Positions 36,079 through 45,253 of a DNA stretch of 64,000 nucleotides are shown piece by piece; position 1 is the first letter of the stretch, and every line of letters starts with the position of its first letter. The DNA is from CAKZML01 sp963823435. GTDB lineage: Bacteria > Pseudomonadota > Gammaproteobacteria > Steroidobacterales > BM003. The notes beneath the pieces were generated by a model. The model did not search any database, was not told the DNA's origin, and saw only the letters and a list, made by a program, of their open reading frames with translations. The stretch covers positions 1 to 64,000 of the forward strand of contig CAWGLN010000003.1 in the NCBI GenBank assembly GCA_963823435.1. Direction: 5' to 3'. The position numbers and the translations under genes were made by a program.

Positions 36079-37174
36079 TCAGGCCGCGGACTTGGCCCAG
36101 TCACCCAGCGCGGCGACCACCGCACGATTTTCGTGTTCCAAACCCACCGAGAGACGAAGATATTGGGCCAAGCCCATAGTTGGCTACCGGTCGCAAAATC
36201 AGACCCTTGCCACGCAGAAACTGTCGGCGGATTGGCATTGCGCCTCATCTTCAAATTTCAGCAACAGGAAGTTGCCAATACTCGGTATTACCGTCAGGCC
36301 CAGTCCCTTGATCTCCGCGGTCAGCCACGGCAACCATTGATCGTTGTGTGCGCGCGCCTTGCGTGTGTGCCCGGTATCGGCCAGCGCTGCGATGGCGGCG
36401 GCCTGGGCGGGTCCCGAGACATTGAATACACCACGCACCCGGTGCAGGATCATGGCCACGTCACGGGGAGCACGGGCCCAGCCTACGCGCAGACCCGCCA
36501 GGCCGAAGATCTTGGAAAACGTATGCAGCACCACGGTGTTGCCATCCTCGGCTGCACCAGTTCCTCGCCAAAGCTGTACTCGTCCAGGTCGCAGTATTCC
36601 GAGTAGGCCGCATCCACTGCCAACAGTACGTGCTCGGGAAGACCCTCACGCAGACGGTGCAATTCGGCCCGCGGTATCCAGGTACCGGTTGGATTATTCG
36701 GATTCGCCAGGAACACGACCTTGGTGCGGGCGGTCACCCGCGCAAGGATGGCGTCCACATCCGCGGTCAGGTTGACTTCCGGCACTCTCACCGGCACACC
36801 GCCCGCCGCCAGGGTGGAAATCAGGTAACAGACGAAGGCGTACTCGGTGAAAATCACCTCGTCACCCGGGCGCAACATAGGCCCTGCACACGCAGTCAAT
36901 CAGTTGCTCCGAACCTGTTCCGCATACCACTTGCTCAGGCTGCAAGTCCGTGCGCGCGGGCCAGCGCCTGGCGCAATGCTATGGCCGCCCCGTCAGGGTA
37001 GCGATCCAGCTGACCGACCTGGTCCTGGTAGGCCTTGATGGCCGCGGGACTCGGTCCCAGGGGCGACTCGTTGGACGAGAGTTTCGCCGGCTTGGCAAAC
37101 CCCGGCACCGAGGCCTCGCCCGCCACATAGGGCACGATTTTCATCACGTGTGATTTGGGTTCTACCAATGGCAT
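36079..37174 (-). CDS. HisC-family (aromatic-type) aminotransferase, frameshifted
   Basis: A class-I/II PLP aminotransferase of about 365 residues, like HisC and aromatic aminotransferases. It opens MPLVEPKSHVMKIVPYVAGE and KLSSNESPLGPSP. Then come RPGDEVIFTEYAFVCYLIS, VVFLANPNNPTGTWIP and LLAVDAAYSEYCD, then the PLP-Lys in TFSKIFGLAGLRVGW, and a tail ending LRLSVGLEHENRAVVAALG. Four slips (near 36905, 36540, 36230 and 36170) break it; several look homopolymeric. It precedes E2 and E1 of a 2-oxoacid dehydrogenase and follows into paaZ, so phenylalanine or tyrosine is the likely amino donor, an inference from context. ATG 37174 has GGAG seven bases upstream. Confidence 0.65.
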
Positions 37175-37209
37175 CGCATGCTCCACCAGGAAAAGTTCGA
37201 GACGACTCA

Positions 37210-37253
37210 CGGAGCCCCTGATCTACCTCATCCAGATTTAATCAGAGGTTCCC
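37210..37253. repeat. short terminal-inverted-repeat element (ends only)
   Basis: GGAGCCCCTGATCTAC and AATCAGAGGTTCCCT are near-perfect inverted ends, matching the ends of the longer elements at 49.2 and 52.5 kb. The middle is almost absent. It lies between the E2 stop and the aminotransferase start. Confidence 0.5.
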
Positions 37254-38495
37254 TAGACCGCCAGCGCAGGTAGCCGTCTGCCATTGGTCCAGCGGCCAGC
37301 TTTCCAGGATCGCTACCAGTGCGCTGAGGAAACTGTTGGCCTGGAAACCATCCAGCACCCGGTGATCCAGGGTCAGGGTAACGTAGCACATGGGCCGCAC
37401 CTGGATGCTGTCCTGCCCATCAATCTCCCTGACGATCACGCGCTTCTCCAGCTTGCCCACACCCAGGATGGCTGACTGGGGTTGGTGGATCACGATGGGC
37501 GTGGCAATCAGGCTGCCGCTGACACCGTGATTGGAGATGGTGAACGTGCCGCCCCGCACCTCGGACGGGCTCAGGCTGCCTTTCCGGGCCTTGACCGTCA
37601 GTTGCTCCAGTTCTTCGGCGACCTGGTAAAGATCCAGGTCCTGGCTGTTGTGCAACACCGGCACCACCAGCCCCTTGTCGCCCAGGGCGGTACCGACGCC
37701 GATATTCACGTCGTCAAAAATCTCCAGGCGATCGTCATGCCAGCGGCTGTTCACTGCCGGCACCTTGCGCATGGCCAACGCACTGGCGGCCACAAAATAG
37801 GCGGTCAGGGTCAGGCGCTTGCCAAGCTTCGCAAGTTCCGGGGCGCTGTGGGCCTTGTGGGCCAGGACAGCCGACAGGTCGGCCTCGAAAACGGTGGTGA
37901 CATGTGGCGCAGTTTGTACACTGCCCAGCATATGCGCCGCGATACGCGTACGCATCGAATCATGCGGCAGATCGTGACTGCGAATTTCACCCACCGCCCT
38001 TGCCGGTGTGCGTGTCTGCGGGCGCGTAGCCGGCTTGTTCAGGACCGCCTCGATATCCCTGGCGGTAACCCGGCCTCCCCGACCCGTACCGGCGATCTGG
38101 TCCAGGGACAGATCCAGCTGATTCAGCATTCTTCGCACCGCCGGCGAGGTTCTGCCGGGCGGCAGGGGCGTCTCCATTGTGTTCGATTCTGGCAGGGCGG
38201 GCCTGCCGACCGTGGCGGCTGGCAGGTCGCGCGTCGCCACGCCCTGATCCACCGTCTCCGGCACCTGCAACAGCAGGGTTGCCAGCACGTCACCCGGGGT
38301 CAGTTCATCCCCCGCTTGCTTATGCAATTTCTGTAACACACCGTCCGCAGGAGCCGCCAATTCCACCACCACCTTGTCCGTCTCCAGTTCGGCGACGGGC
38401 TCGTGGGCTGCGACCGTATCCCCCGCTTTTTTCAACCAGCCCTGGAGCACGTATCGCGTGCCTTCCTGCTGGTCCCGGGGCACCTTGATATCCAT
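37242..38495 (-). CDS. 2-oxoacid dehydrogenase E2 (dihydrolipoamide acyltransferase)
   Basis: About 417 residues. It has one lipoyl domain with the lipoyl Lys in ELETDKVVVELAA, a peripheral-subunit-binding domain (SPAVRRMLNQLDLSLDQIAG), and the acyltransferase core with catalytic His and Asp in TLDHRVLDGFQANSF. The core also has SLIATPIVIHQPQSAILGVG. It passes the acyl group from E1 to CoA. E1 lies directly upstream; no E3 is in the window, so the general cell E3 is presumably shared. The genes around it (aminotransferase, Paa) point to an aryl-2-oxoacid, phenylpyruvate, as substrate, rather than branched-chain acids. Start chosen at ATG 38495. Confidence 0.85.
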   Translation of the reverse strand: MDIKVPRDQQEGTRYVLQGWLKKAGDTVAAHEPVAELETDKVVVELAAPADGVLQKLHKQAGDELTPGDVLATLLLQVPETVDQGVATRDLPAATVGRPALPESNTMETPLPPGRTSPAVRRMLNQLDLSLDQIAGTGRGGRVTARDIEAVLNKPATRPQTRTPARAVGEIRSHDLPHDSMRTRIAAHMLGSVQTAPHVTTVFEADLSAVLAHKAHSAPELAKLGKRLTLTAYFVAASALAMRKVPAVNSRWHDDRLEIFDDVNIGVGTALGDKGLVVPVLHNSQDLDLYQVAEELEQLTVKARKGSLSPSEVRGGTFTISNHGVSGSLIATPIVIHQPQSAILGVGKLEKRVIVREIDGQDSIQVRPMCYVTLTLDHRVLDGFQANSFLSALVAILESWPLDQWQTATCAGGLGNL

Positions 38496-38513
38496 GGTCC
38501 TGTTGGTCACGGC

Positions 38514-40630
38514 TCAGACTCCATCCAGCTCGCGCATGGCCGCGGCGATTTGCTCCACACCGGGCACCACTGCATTGAGCAGAACCGGACTGTGAGGACT
38601 GGGGATATCCGGCATGGTGAGACGCCTGACCGGTGCGTCCAGGTCAAAGAACGCCTCGTCGCTCAGCACCGCCGCGATTTCCGCGCCGAATCCCGCGGTC
38701 AGGGTATCTTCATGCACGATCAGGCAGCGACGGGTACGACGCACCGACTCCAGCACCAACTCCCGGTCCCAGGGGACCAGGGTACGCAGGTCTATCACGT
38801 CCGCGTCGACACCCGAGACCGTGACCGCTTCCTCGCAACGGGCCACCATGCCACCCCAGGTGATCACACTCAGGGCGTTGCCCTTGTGCACGGTGCGTCC
38901 CTTGCCGAAAGGCAGAACGTACTGGTCACCAGGGTACGGCCTGCGTGCCGAAATATCGTCCAGCAGGGAACGGTGCTCGAAAAATATCGTGGGGTTATTG
39001 TCGCGCATTGCAAAGCGCAGCAGACCCACTGCATCCTCGGCGTTGGACGGCATCGCCAGACGCCAACCCACCGCATGCGCCCACTTCACTTCACCGCACT
39101 GGCTGTGCCATGGATCACCGCACTTGAAATAGCCGCCGGGTATACGCACGACCATGGGGGCGGCAAACCGATTATTGGTTCGCCAGCGCATGGTCCCACA
39201 ATCGTTCAACTGCTCTTCTGCCGGATCGGCGTATTTTCGAAACTGGATCTCGGCTACTGGCATCAGACCCGCGGCCGCCATACCCACGGCCCGACCGATG
39301 ATGCCCTCCTCCGACAGGCTGGTATCAAACACCCGGTCTTCGCCGTGCTTGTCTTGCAAGCCGAGCGTCACCGCATGCACACCGCCCTTGGCCCCTACAT
39401 CTTCTCCAAACACCACCAGCCTGGGGTTGCCGGCCAGTTCGCTGTCCAGCGTGCGCCTGATGGCGGTGGCCATGTTCACACGCGCCGGCTCGCGTTCGGG
39501 TTGTTCGGAACAGTCCGGAAATTGATGACCCAGCGACCACAGTCCACCCTGGTCCTGCAAGCACGGGGCACCCGCCTGGTCGGTCTCGGAGAATACGAAT
39601 CGCCGCACCGATGGCGGTATCGGGATCACTGCGTGCGAGCACCCGCTCCAGTGCAGCGGCCAGGTCCGTCCTGTAGCCTGCTGGTCCAGCGCCAGCCATT
39701 GCTGCTTCGCTGAGCACCTCGGGAACCATGAACTCCTTCAGCCTGGGCAGCGGATCGATTTGCCACTCCGCCGCAATTTGTGCCTGGCTCTTGTAGGCCT
39801 GGGTATCCTGGCCGGAATGACCGTTCAGTCGCGGCACACATAACCTGAGAAGCACCGGCCCCTTGCCGCCACGCACCCAGTCGGTGGCCTGCACCAGGAG
39901 AGTCGCGGCTTCACGTGGATCACTGCCCGAGCCATCAAGAACCTTCAGAGCCGGAGAACGAGGCAAGATTCGCGGCAATGTTGCCACCCGGGGTCTGGAA
40001 ATCCGAGGGCACGGAAATGCCGTAACCGTTGTCCTCGATGTAAAACAACACCGGCAACTGCTGGGTGGTGGCGATATTGAGGGCAGACCAGAAACCGTTG
40101 GTCGCGGTAGAGCCGTCGCCACCCAGGGCCACTGCCATGCAGCCTGCGGCGTCTTCCTGCTTGAGCACATCCACTTTGTATTTCAGCGCCTGGGCCCAAC
40201 CCACGACCGGCGTGTACTGGGTGCCGACGCCCCCGGACATGGGTAGCACGCAGGCGCCACCCGCCTCCGGCTTGTTGAATACCACACCGATATCGCGACC
40301 GTCGCTCATCCCGCCTTCACGCATCAGCGGACCGGCCATCGCATCATCCAGGTCCAGCCCCACCGACAACATGAACGGACGTGAGCGGTAATACCCGCAA
40401 GCGCCATCGCCAGGCCGGTTGAGCAAGCTGCCCAGGATAGCCTGGGACATATCGTGGCCTCTTGCGGAAAACTGGTACAGGACCTTGCGTTCCTTCACCA
40501 AGCGGGTTTCTTCCAGCTCATCCAGGTGACGTGACAGCAGGGTGTGGTAGGCGACGCTGCGCCAATCCACAGCCGGAATTGCGGCTGTATGACGGGCGTC
40601 CAGCGAGCGCAGTCGGGGCGCTAGCGTCAT
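38514..40630 (-). CDS. fused E1 alpha-beta of a 2-oxoacid dehydrogenase, frameshifted
   Basis: About 705 residues: the alpha half (40630 to about 39620) binds thiamine diphosphate through GGDGSTATNGFWSALNIATTQ and DNGYGIS, and the beta half (to 38514) has VVFGEDVGAKGGVHAVTLG and FRKYADPAEEQLNDCGTMRW. The two halves are one polypeptide, as in some bacterial branched-chain-type E1 enzymes. The frame breaks near 39960 (SFSG/LKVLDGSGSDP) and near 39605 (GAAI/RRFVFSETDQ). Both look like single-base errors, since reading on restores full conserved sequence. It starts the transcription unit that runs E1-E2-aminotransferase-paaZ. An Lrp/AsnC regulator is divergent upstream. Confidence 0.8.
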
Positions 40631-40801
40631 GGGGCTTCCTCTCCTTCCCGTCGCGACCGGGAATCAGGTTCGGGTTTTACCAGGCGCAGAGAGTAGAATA
40701 TCCCTTTTTGTGGAAATTATGTTGCTGTTTTACCTCGATTCTATTGTCTTTTAGCAATTTCCTTCCATTTTATATATACCCACTGGTACATTATTGCCAT
40801 T

Positions 40802-41283
40802 ATGACCATAGAACTTTCAAAACAGGACCTGGCCATCCTCGGGCACCTGCAAGAGGACGGACGTATTTCAAACCGCGACCTGGCCGATCGGGTCTCGCTG
40901 TCACCCTCGCCCTGCTGGAGACGGGTTCGCGCCCTGGAGTCGCAAAAAGTGATCCGGGCTACACCGCTTTACTGGATCCCGAGAAACTTGGGTTGAGTAT
41001 TCTCGCGTTTGCCCATGTCTCGCTGGTGGATCACCATCCGGCCACCGTGCAGCACTTTGACCAGTCGATCAGCGATGCGCCTGAAGTACTGGAGTGCTTC
41101 ATGACCAGCGGCGACCATGACTACATGCTCAAGGTGGTGACCCGGGATATGTCCAGCTACCAGGATTTTCTCAGTGAGAAACTGCTGCGACTGGATTGCG
41201 TAAGGACCGTGAACACCAGCTTCGCCCTGAAGCAAAAAAAGATTTCCACGAGACTGCCGCTGGTGGCGAGTGGTGGCGGCTAG
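40802..41283 (+). CDS. Lrp/AsnC-family regulator, frameshifted
   Basis: About 160 residues. The N-terminal winged helix (ELSKQDLAILGHLQEDGRIS ... LADRVSLSPSPCWRRVRALE) and the C-terminal amino-acid-binding RAM domain (LSILAFAHVSLVDH, ECFMTSGDHDYMLKVVTRDM) are typical. The frame slips once at GGG near 40948; adding one G restores VIRGYTALLDPEKLG. Lrp/AsnC proteins sense amino acids and often control an adjacent divergent operon, here the E1-E2-aminotransferase-paaZ genes. Phenylalanine is a reasonable candidate effector from context. Start ATG 40802. Confidence 0.8.
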
Positions 41284-41305
41284 CCACTGAAGTCGGCTAC
41301 AAAAT

Positions 41306-41356
41306 GTAGGGTGCACTCTGTGCACCGTCCGGAATGGTGCGTAAAACGCACCCTAC
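41306..41356. repeat. imperfect inverted repeat (REP/MITE-like)
   Basis: GTAGGGTGCACTCTGTGCACC and GGTGCGTAAAACGCACCCTAC share inverted ends GTAGGGTGC/GCACCCTAC and internal TGCACC/GGTGCG arms. It lies between convergent genes. Confidence 0.55.
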
Positions 41357-41455
41357 TGCGGGGGGAAATGGGCAGCGCAGAAATCGGGGTTCGTAGCCGC
41401 AATTGATCCGTCACCAGGGAACCAGACATCGAAAACCTCGGTTCGACCTCATTTG

Positions 41456-42531
41456 TCAGGTCTGATCATAGTCCAGCAGCAGTTCTTCGCTGCGCGGATA
41501 ACACTGACAGGCCAGCACGAAGCCTGCTTCCAGTTCCCAGGGCTCAAGCGCGTAGTTGATGGCCATGGACACATCGCCCTTGAGCAATTTCACCCTGCAG
41601 GTCGAGCACACACCGCCGGTGCAGGAATAGGGTAAATCCAGTCCTTGCGCGAGACCTGCCTCGAGTATGTTCTGGTCGGCAGTCATACCAAACTGGCGCT
41701 CCTTGCCGTCCATAATGACCACTACCTTGCACTGGGCGGCACCCGCCTCCGCGCTCACTCTCTTCGCGGCGGGTTTCGCCTGGCCATCCACCGCAAAATA
41801 CTCTGAATGGACACTCTCCGGCGCCACCCCCATCTCCGCCAGGCTGGCGCTGACTTCGTCGATCATGCTGGCCGGCCCGCAGACAAACCAGTGATCAACC
41901 AGCGTGATGTCGCAGAATGCCCGACACAACTCGACGGCCTTACTCTTGTCTATGCGCCCGTTATACAACTCCACCTCGCCCTGTTCGCGACTCAGGATAT
42001 GGAACAACCTGAAACGGGTCGGGTAACGGTCTTTCAGTTCGTGCAGCGCGTCGCGAAACATGACACCGGCGCTGTCGCGGTTGCCGTAAAACAGCGTGAA
42101 ACTGCTACCGGGTTCCAGCGCCAGGGTGCTGCGTATGATGGACAGCACGGGCGTAATACCACTACCGGCGGCAAAGGCGACGTAAGACCTGCTGCTTTTC
42201 GGGTCCAGCGGCACGTTGAAATGCCCTCCGGGTGTCATGACCCTGATTTGATCACCGGCTTGCAGCGTGTCGTTGATAAAACCGGATACCCTGCCCTGCT
42301 GGCTGACGCTTTACCGCCAGCTCAAGCAACTCCGCATCATCGACCTGATTACAGATGGAATAGGAGCGACGCAAGGTCTTGCCCGTCCACCTCGATTTCC
42401 AGGTTCAGGTGCTGGCCCTGGCTGAATCGGTAGGCCTCACGCAAGGACTCCGGTACCTCCAGCAGCAGACGCACGGAATGCGGGGTGTCCGGAATGACCC
42501 GGGCTACCTTGAGGGTATGAAATTTCAGCAT
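41456..42531 (-). CDS. paaE: phenylacetyl-CoA epoxidase reductase subunit, frameshifted
   Basis: About 357 residues: an FAD/NAD(P)H reductase half (LKFHTLKVARVIPDTPHSVR; SYSICNQ flavin motif; SYVAFAAGSGITPVLSIIRS nucleotide motif), then a plant-type 2Fe-2S ferredoxin half with its Cys set in LPYSCTGGVCSTCRVKLLKG and FVLACQC. It passes electrons to the diiron PaaA. Two slips break it: near 42368 (correct reading RRSYSICNQVDDAELLELAV) and near 42308 (QQGRVSGFINDTLQAGD). It ends the paaABCDE unit. Confidence 0.8.
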
Positions 42532-42591
42532 GCCATGATCGCTCTTTTGCCTCGCATTCTGGTTTTACTCATCGTCTTTCGGGGCGCCCGT

Positions 42592-43110
42592 TTACAGGCA
42601 TTTGAAATAATCAAACGGTTCCAGGCAGTCAAGACAACGGTACTGGGCCTTGCAGGGCGTGGAACCGAACTCACTCACGCAATCGGTGCGTTGTGAATCG
42701 CAACGTGGACAATGCACCGCCAGTTCGCTTCCAAACAGTGCCCGCCTGCCACTACCCCGCTCCGGTGGGGCGATACCGTACTGCCGCAGTTTTTCCCTGC
42801 CTGCCTCGCTGATCCAGTCGGTGGTCCAGGCCGGTGACAACACTTCGGTTACGCGGGCTCCGTCGAAACCCGCCTCGGCCAGGGCATGATCCACCTGGTT
42901 GTGTATCAATTCAGCCGCCGGGCAACCGGAATAAGTGGGTGTAATGCCAACCTGCAATTGCTGTCCATCCCAAAGCACTTCACGCACGATACCCAGGTCA
43001 ACAATGCTCAACACCGGGATTTCCGGGTCGGGAATCGCTTCCAGTACCTGCCAGGCCCTGGCCGCAGGATCAGTTGGGAGGCATTTGATCAAGCTGCAAC
43101 TCCCTACCAT
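42592..43110 (-). CDS. paaD: phenylacetyl-CoA epoxidase maturation factor
   Basis: A 172-residue protein: a DUF59/MIP18 domain (IPDPEIPVLSIVDLGIVREV and TPTYSGCPAAELI, the SUF-T-like fold) followed by a C-terminal zinc-ribbon (HCPRCDSQRTDCVSEFGS, CLDCLEPFDYFKCL). PaaD is needed for Fe-S or diiron maturation of PaaABCE. It overlaps paaC by a few bases. Confidence 0.85.
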   Translation of the reverse strand: MVGSCSLIKCLPTDPAARAWQVLEAIPDPEIPVLSIVDLGIVREVLWDGQQLQVGITPTYSGCPAAELIHNQVDHALAEAGFDGARVTEVLSPAWTTDWISEAGREKLRQYGIAPPERGSGRRALFGSELAVHCPRCDSQRTDCVSEFGSTPCKAQYRCLDCLEPFDYFKCL

Positions 43111-43871
43111 CCGGCGTCCGGATAGGCGCGCGGCAGGAATTGCATGGTGGCCAGCAAATGCCCCAGGTGCTCTGAGTGACGACCGGCACGGCCACCGCTA
43201 TGCATCCAGGCATCGTCCGCCGGCAGCGGCAAACCCGCCTCGTTCAGCACCCTGTCAAGATCCTCTCGCCAGCCTGCACGGAGAGCGTGCAAATCAACGC
43301 CTATACCGGCCTCAAGCATGCGCCGGTCCAGCGCATCCATGTCGAACATTTCACCTGTGTAAGGCCACAGGTCCTGCAGGGCCTGGGTCATGCGGGCGTG
43401 ACTTTCCTCGGTGCCGTCGCCAAGACGAACCATCCACAAGCCGGCATGACGGGTGTGGTAACGAAACTCCTTGACCGCCTTTGCGGCAATACCTGCAAGC
43501 TGCCTGTCTGCGCTGTGTTGCAAACTATCAAACAGGCGCTCGGCAAAACTTGCATAGAAATACTGGCGCACCATGCTGTGTGCAAAATCACCGTTCGGCT
43601 GCTCCACCAGCAGGACATTGGCAAATTCGTGCACATCACGGTGCATGGCCAACTGGTCTTCCGTCCTGCCCTTGCCTTCCACCTGGGCGGCATAGGCGAG
43701 GAACATACGGGACTGGCCAACCAGGTCCAGGGCCATGTTGGCCAGTGCCATTTCCTCCTCCAGCATGGGCGCCTTGCCTACCCACTCGGAAAGACGTTGA
43801 CCCAGCACCAGTCCGGAGTCACCCAGGCGCAGCAGGTAGGCAAACAGGTCTTGCTGATCGCAAGGGGGCAT
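43104..43871 (-). CDS. paaC: phenylacetyl-CoA epoxidase structural subunit
   Basis: A 255-residue ferritin-like helical protein. The start was set at ATG 43871 (PPCDQQDLFAYLLRLGDSGL), removing an unsupported extension. EEEMALANMALDLVGQSRM, FAHSMVRQYFYASFAERLF and KAVKEFRYHTRHAGLWMVRLG are conserved in PaaC, which binds PaaA and shapes its active-site channel but has no iron. It sits between paaB and paaD. Confidence 0.88.
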   Translation of the reverse strand: MPPCDQQDLFAYLLRLGDSGLVLGQRLSEWVGKAPMLEEEMALANMALDLVGQSRMFLAYAAQVEGKGRTEDQLAMHRDVHEFANVLLVEQPNGDFAHSMVRQYFYASFAERLFDSLQHSADRQLAGIAAKAVKEFRYHTRHAGLWMVRLGDGTEESHARMTQALQDLWPYTGEMFDMDALDRRMLEAGIGVDLHALRAGWREDLDRVLNEAGLPLPADDAWMHSGGRAGRHSEHLGHLLATMQFLPRAYPDAGW

Positions 43872-43881
43872 GCGCTCACTC

Positions 43882-44169
43882 CTAGATATTTTCGACGCCC
43901 TCGGGGACGTCATAGAAGGTGGGGTGGCGGTAAATCTTGTCCTCGGCCGGGTCGAACAAGGATTCCTTGTCCGATGGATCCGAGGCATGCAGGGCGGCAG
44001 ATTCCACCACCCAGATACTCACACCTTCCTGTCGTCTGCAATACAGGTCCCTGGCATTTTGCATCGCCATCGCCGCGTCGGCCGCATGCAGACTTCCCAC
44101 GTGGCGATGATTCAAACCGGTGCGGGCGCGGATAAATACTTCCCAAAGTGGCAGTTCACGTTCTGTCAT
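43882..44169 (-). CDS. paaB: phenylacetyl-CoA epoxidase small subunit
   Basis: Ninety-five residues matching PaaB: LPLWEVFIRARTGLNHRHVG, then the ASDPSDKESLFDPAEDKIYR tail. PaaB bridges PaaA-PaaC dimers into the larger complex. It overlaps the end of paaA by four bases (ATGA). Confidence 0.9.
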   Translation of the reverse strand: MTERELPLWEVFIRARTGLNHRHVGSLHAADAAMAMQNARDLYCRRQEGVSIWVVESAALHASDPSDKESLFDPAEDKIYRHPTFYDVPEGVENI

Positions 44170-45146
44170 CGGATGTCCTCATGCTTTTGCGCGTGGGCAA
44201 GCACGGCCTGCCTGACCCAGGCGCCATCATCGTGGGCTGTTTGCCTGGCACGCAGACGCTCGGTGTTGCAGGGACCGTTGCCCTCGAGTACTTGCTTGAA
44301 TTCACTCCAGTCGATGGGACCGAAATTCCAGTGTTCAGTTTGTTGGTCGAATTTCAACTCGGGGTCCGGAAATTCAAGCCCCAGGAAATGCCCCTGGGGT
44401 ACGGTCACATCCACAAATTTCTGGCGCAATTCGTCATTCGTGAAACGCTTGATCTTCCAGGCCATGGACTGGGCCGTGTGCGCCGAATCCGCGTCGTTGG
44501 GTCCAAACATCATCAATGATGGCCACCACCAGCGCTCCAGCGCATCCTGCGCCATGCGACGTTGCTCATCAGTGCCGCGCGCCATCACGGTCATGATTTC
44601 GTAGCCCTGCCGCTGGTGAAAACTTTCTTCCTTGCATACCCTGACCATGGCCCGCGAGTAGGGTCCGTAGGAGCATCGGCACAGGGGAATCTGATTCATG
44701 ATGGCCGCGCCGTCCACCAGCCAACCGATGGCGCCGATATCCGCCCAGTTCAGGGTCGGGTAATTGAAAATACTGGAGTACTTGGCCTTGCCGCTGAGCA
44801 ACTGGTCCACCATTTGCTGGCGCGACGTGCCCAGGGTTTCTGCGGCGCTGTACAGGTACAAACCGTGACCGGCTTCATCCTGGACCTTGGCCAGCAAGAT
44901 TGCCTTGCGCTTGAGCGAAGGTGCGCGGGTAATCCAGTTACCCTCCGGCAACATGCCCACGATTTCCGAATGTGCATGCTGGGAAATCTGTCGCACCAGG
45001 GTGCGCCGGTAGGCCTCGGGCATCCAGTCCCTGGGTTCTATTTTTTCCTCGGCGTCGATACGCGCCTGGAAGGCCTGCACCAGCCGGGCCTCCTCTTCCG
45101 GACCCGGTGTCCGCGTGTCGGATTGATCAAGACCCTGGGTATACAT
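44166..45146 (-). CDS. paaA: ring-1,2-phenylacetyl-CoA epoxidase catalytic subunit
   Basis: A 326-residue diiron oxygenase. Iron ligands fall in SQHAHSEIVGMLPEG, KVQDEAGHGLYLYSAAE and RVCKEESFHQRQGYEIMT, the bacterial multicomponent monooxygenase pattern. It turns phenylacetyl-CoA into the 1,2-epoxide using O2 and electrons from PaaE. paaB follows with a four-base overlap. The sequence is intact and full length, so the pathway's key enzyme is fully encoded. Confidence 0.93.
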   Translation of the reverse strand: MYTQGLDQSDTRTPGPEEEARLVQAFQARIDAEEKIEPRDWMPEAYRRTLVRQISQHAHSEIVGMLPEGNWITRAPSLKRKAILLAKVQDEAGHGLYLYSAAETLGTSRQQMVDQLLSGKAKYSSIFNYPTLNWADIGAIGWLVDGAAIMNQIPLCRCSYGPYSRAMVRVCKEESFHQRQGYEIMTVMARGTDEQRRMAQDALERWWWPSLMMFGPNDADSAHTAQSMAWKIKRFTNDELRQKFVDVTVPQGHFLGLEFPDPELKFDQQTEHWNFGPIDWSEFKQVLEGNGPCNTERLRARQTAHDDGAWVRQAVLAHAQKHEDIR

Positions 45147-45253
45147 GCTGTCTCCGGCTGGGGTTCTGGACTCGGACTAATATGTCACAATAATTCCCGA
45201 CAGAGAACGGCCGATGTCTCACGTCGGTCGACGAACCGAGGGCTGCCGGGACC

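Noticed and set aside
36058..40246. Long plus-strand frames over the aminotransferase, E2 and E1 genes
   Set aside because: They are shadows of frameshifted minus-strand genes that show full family motifs.
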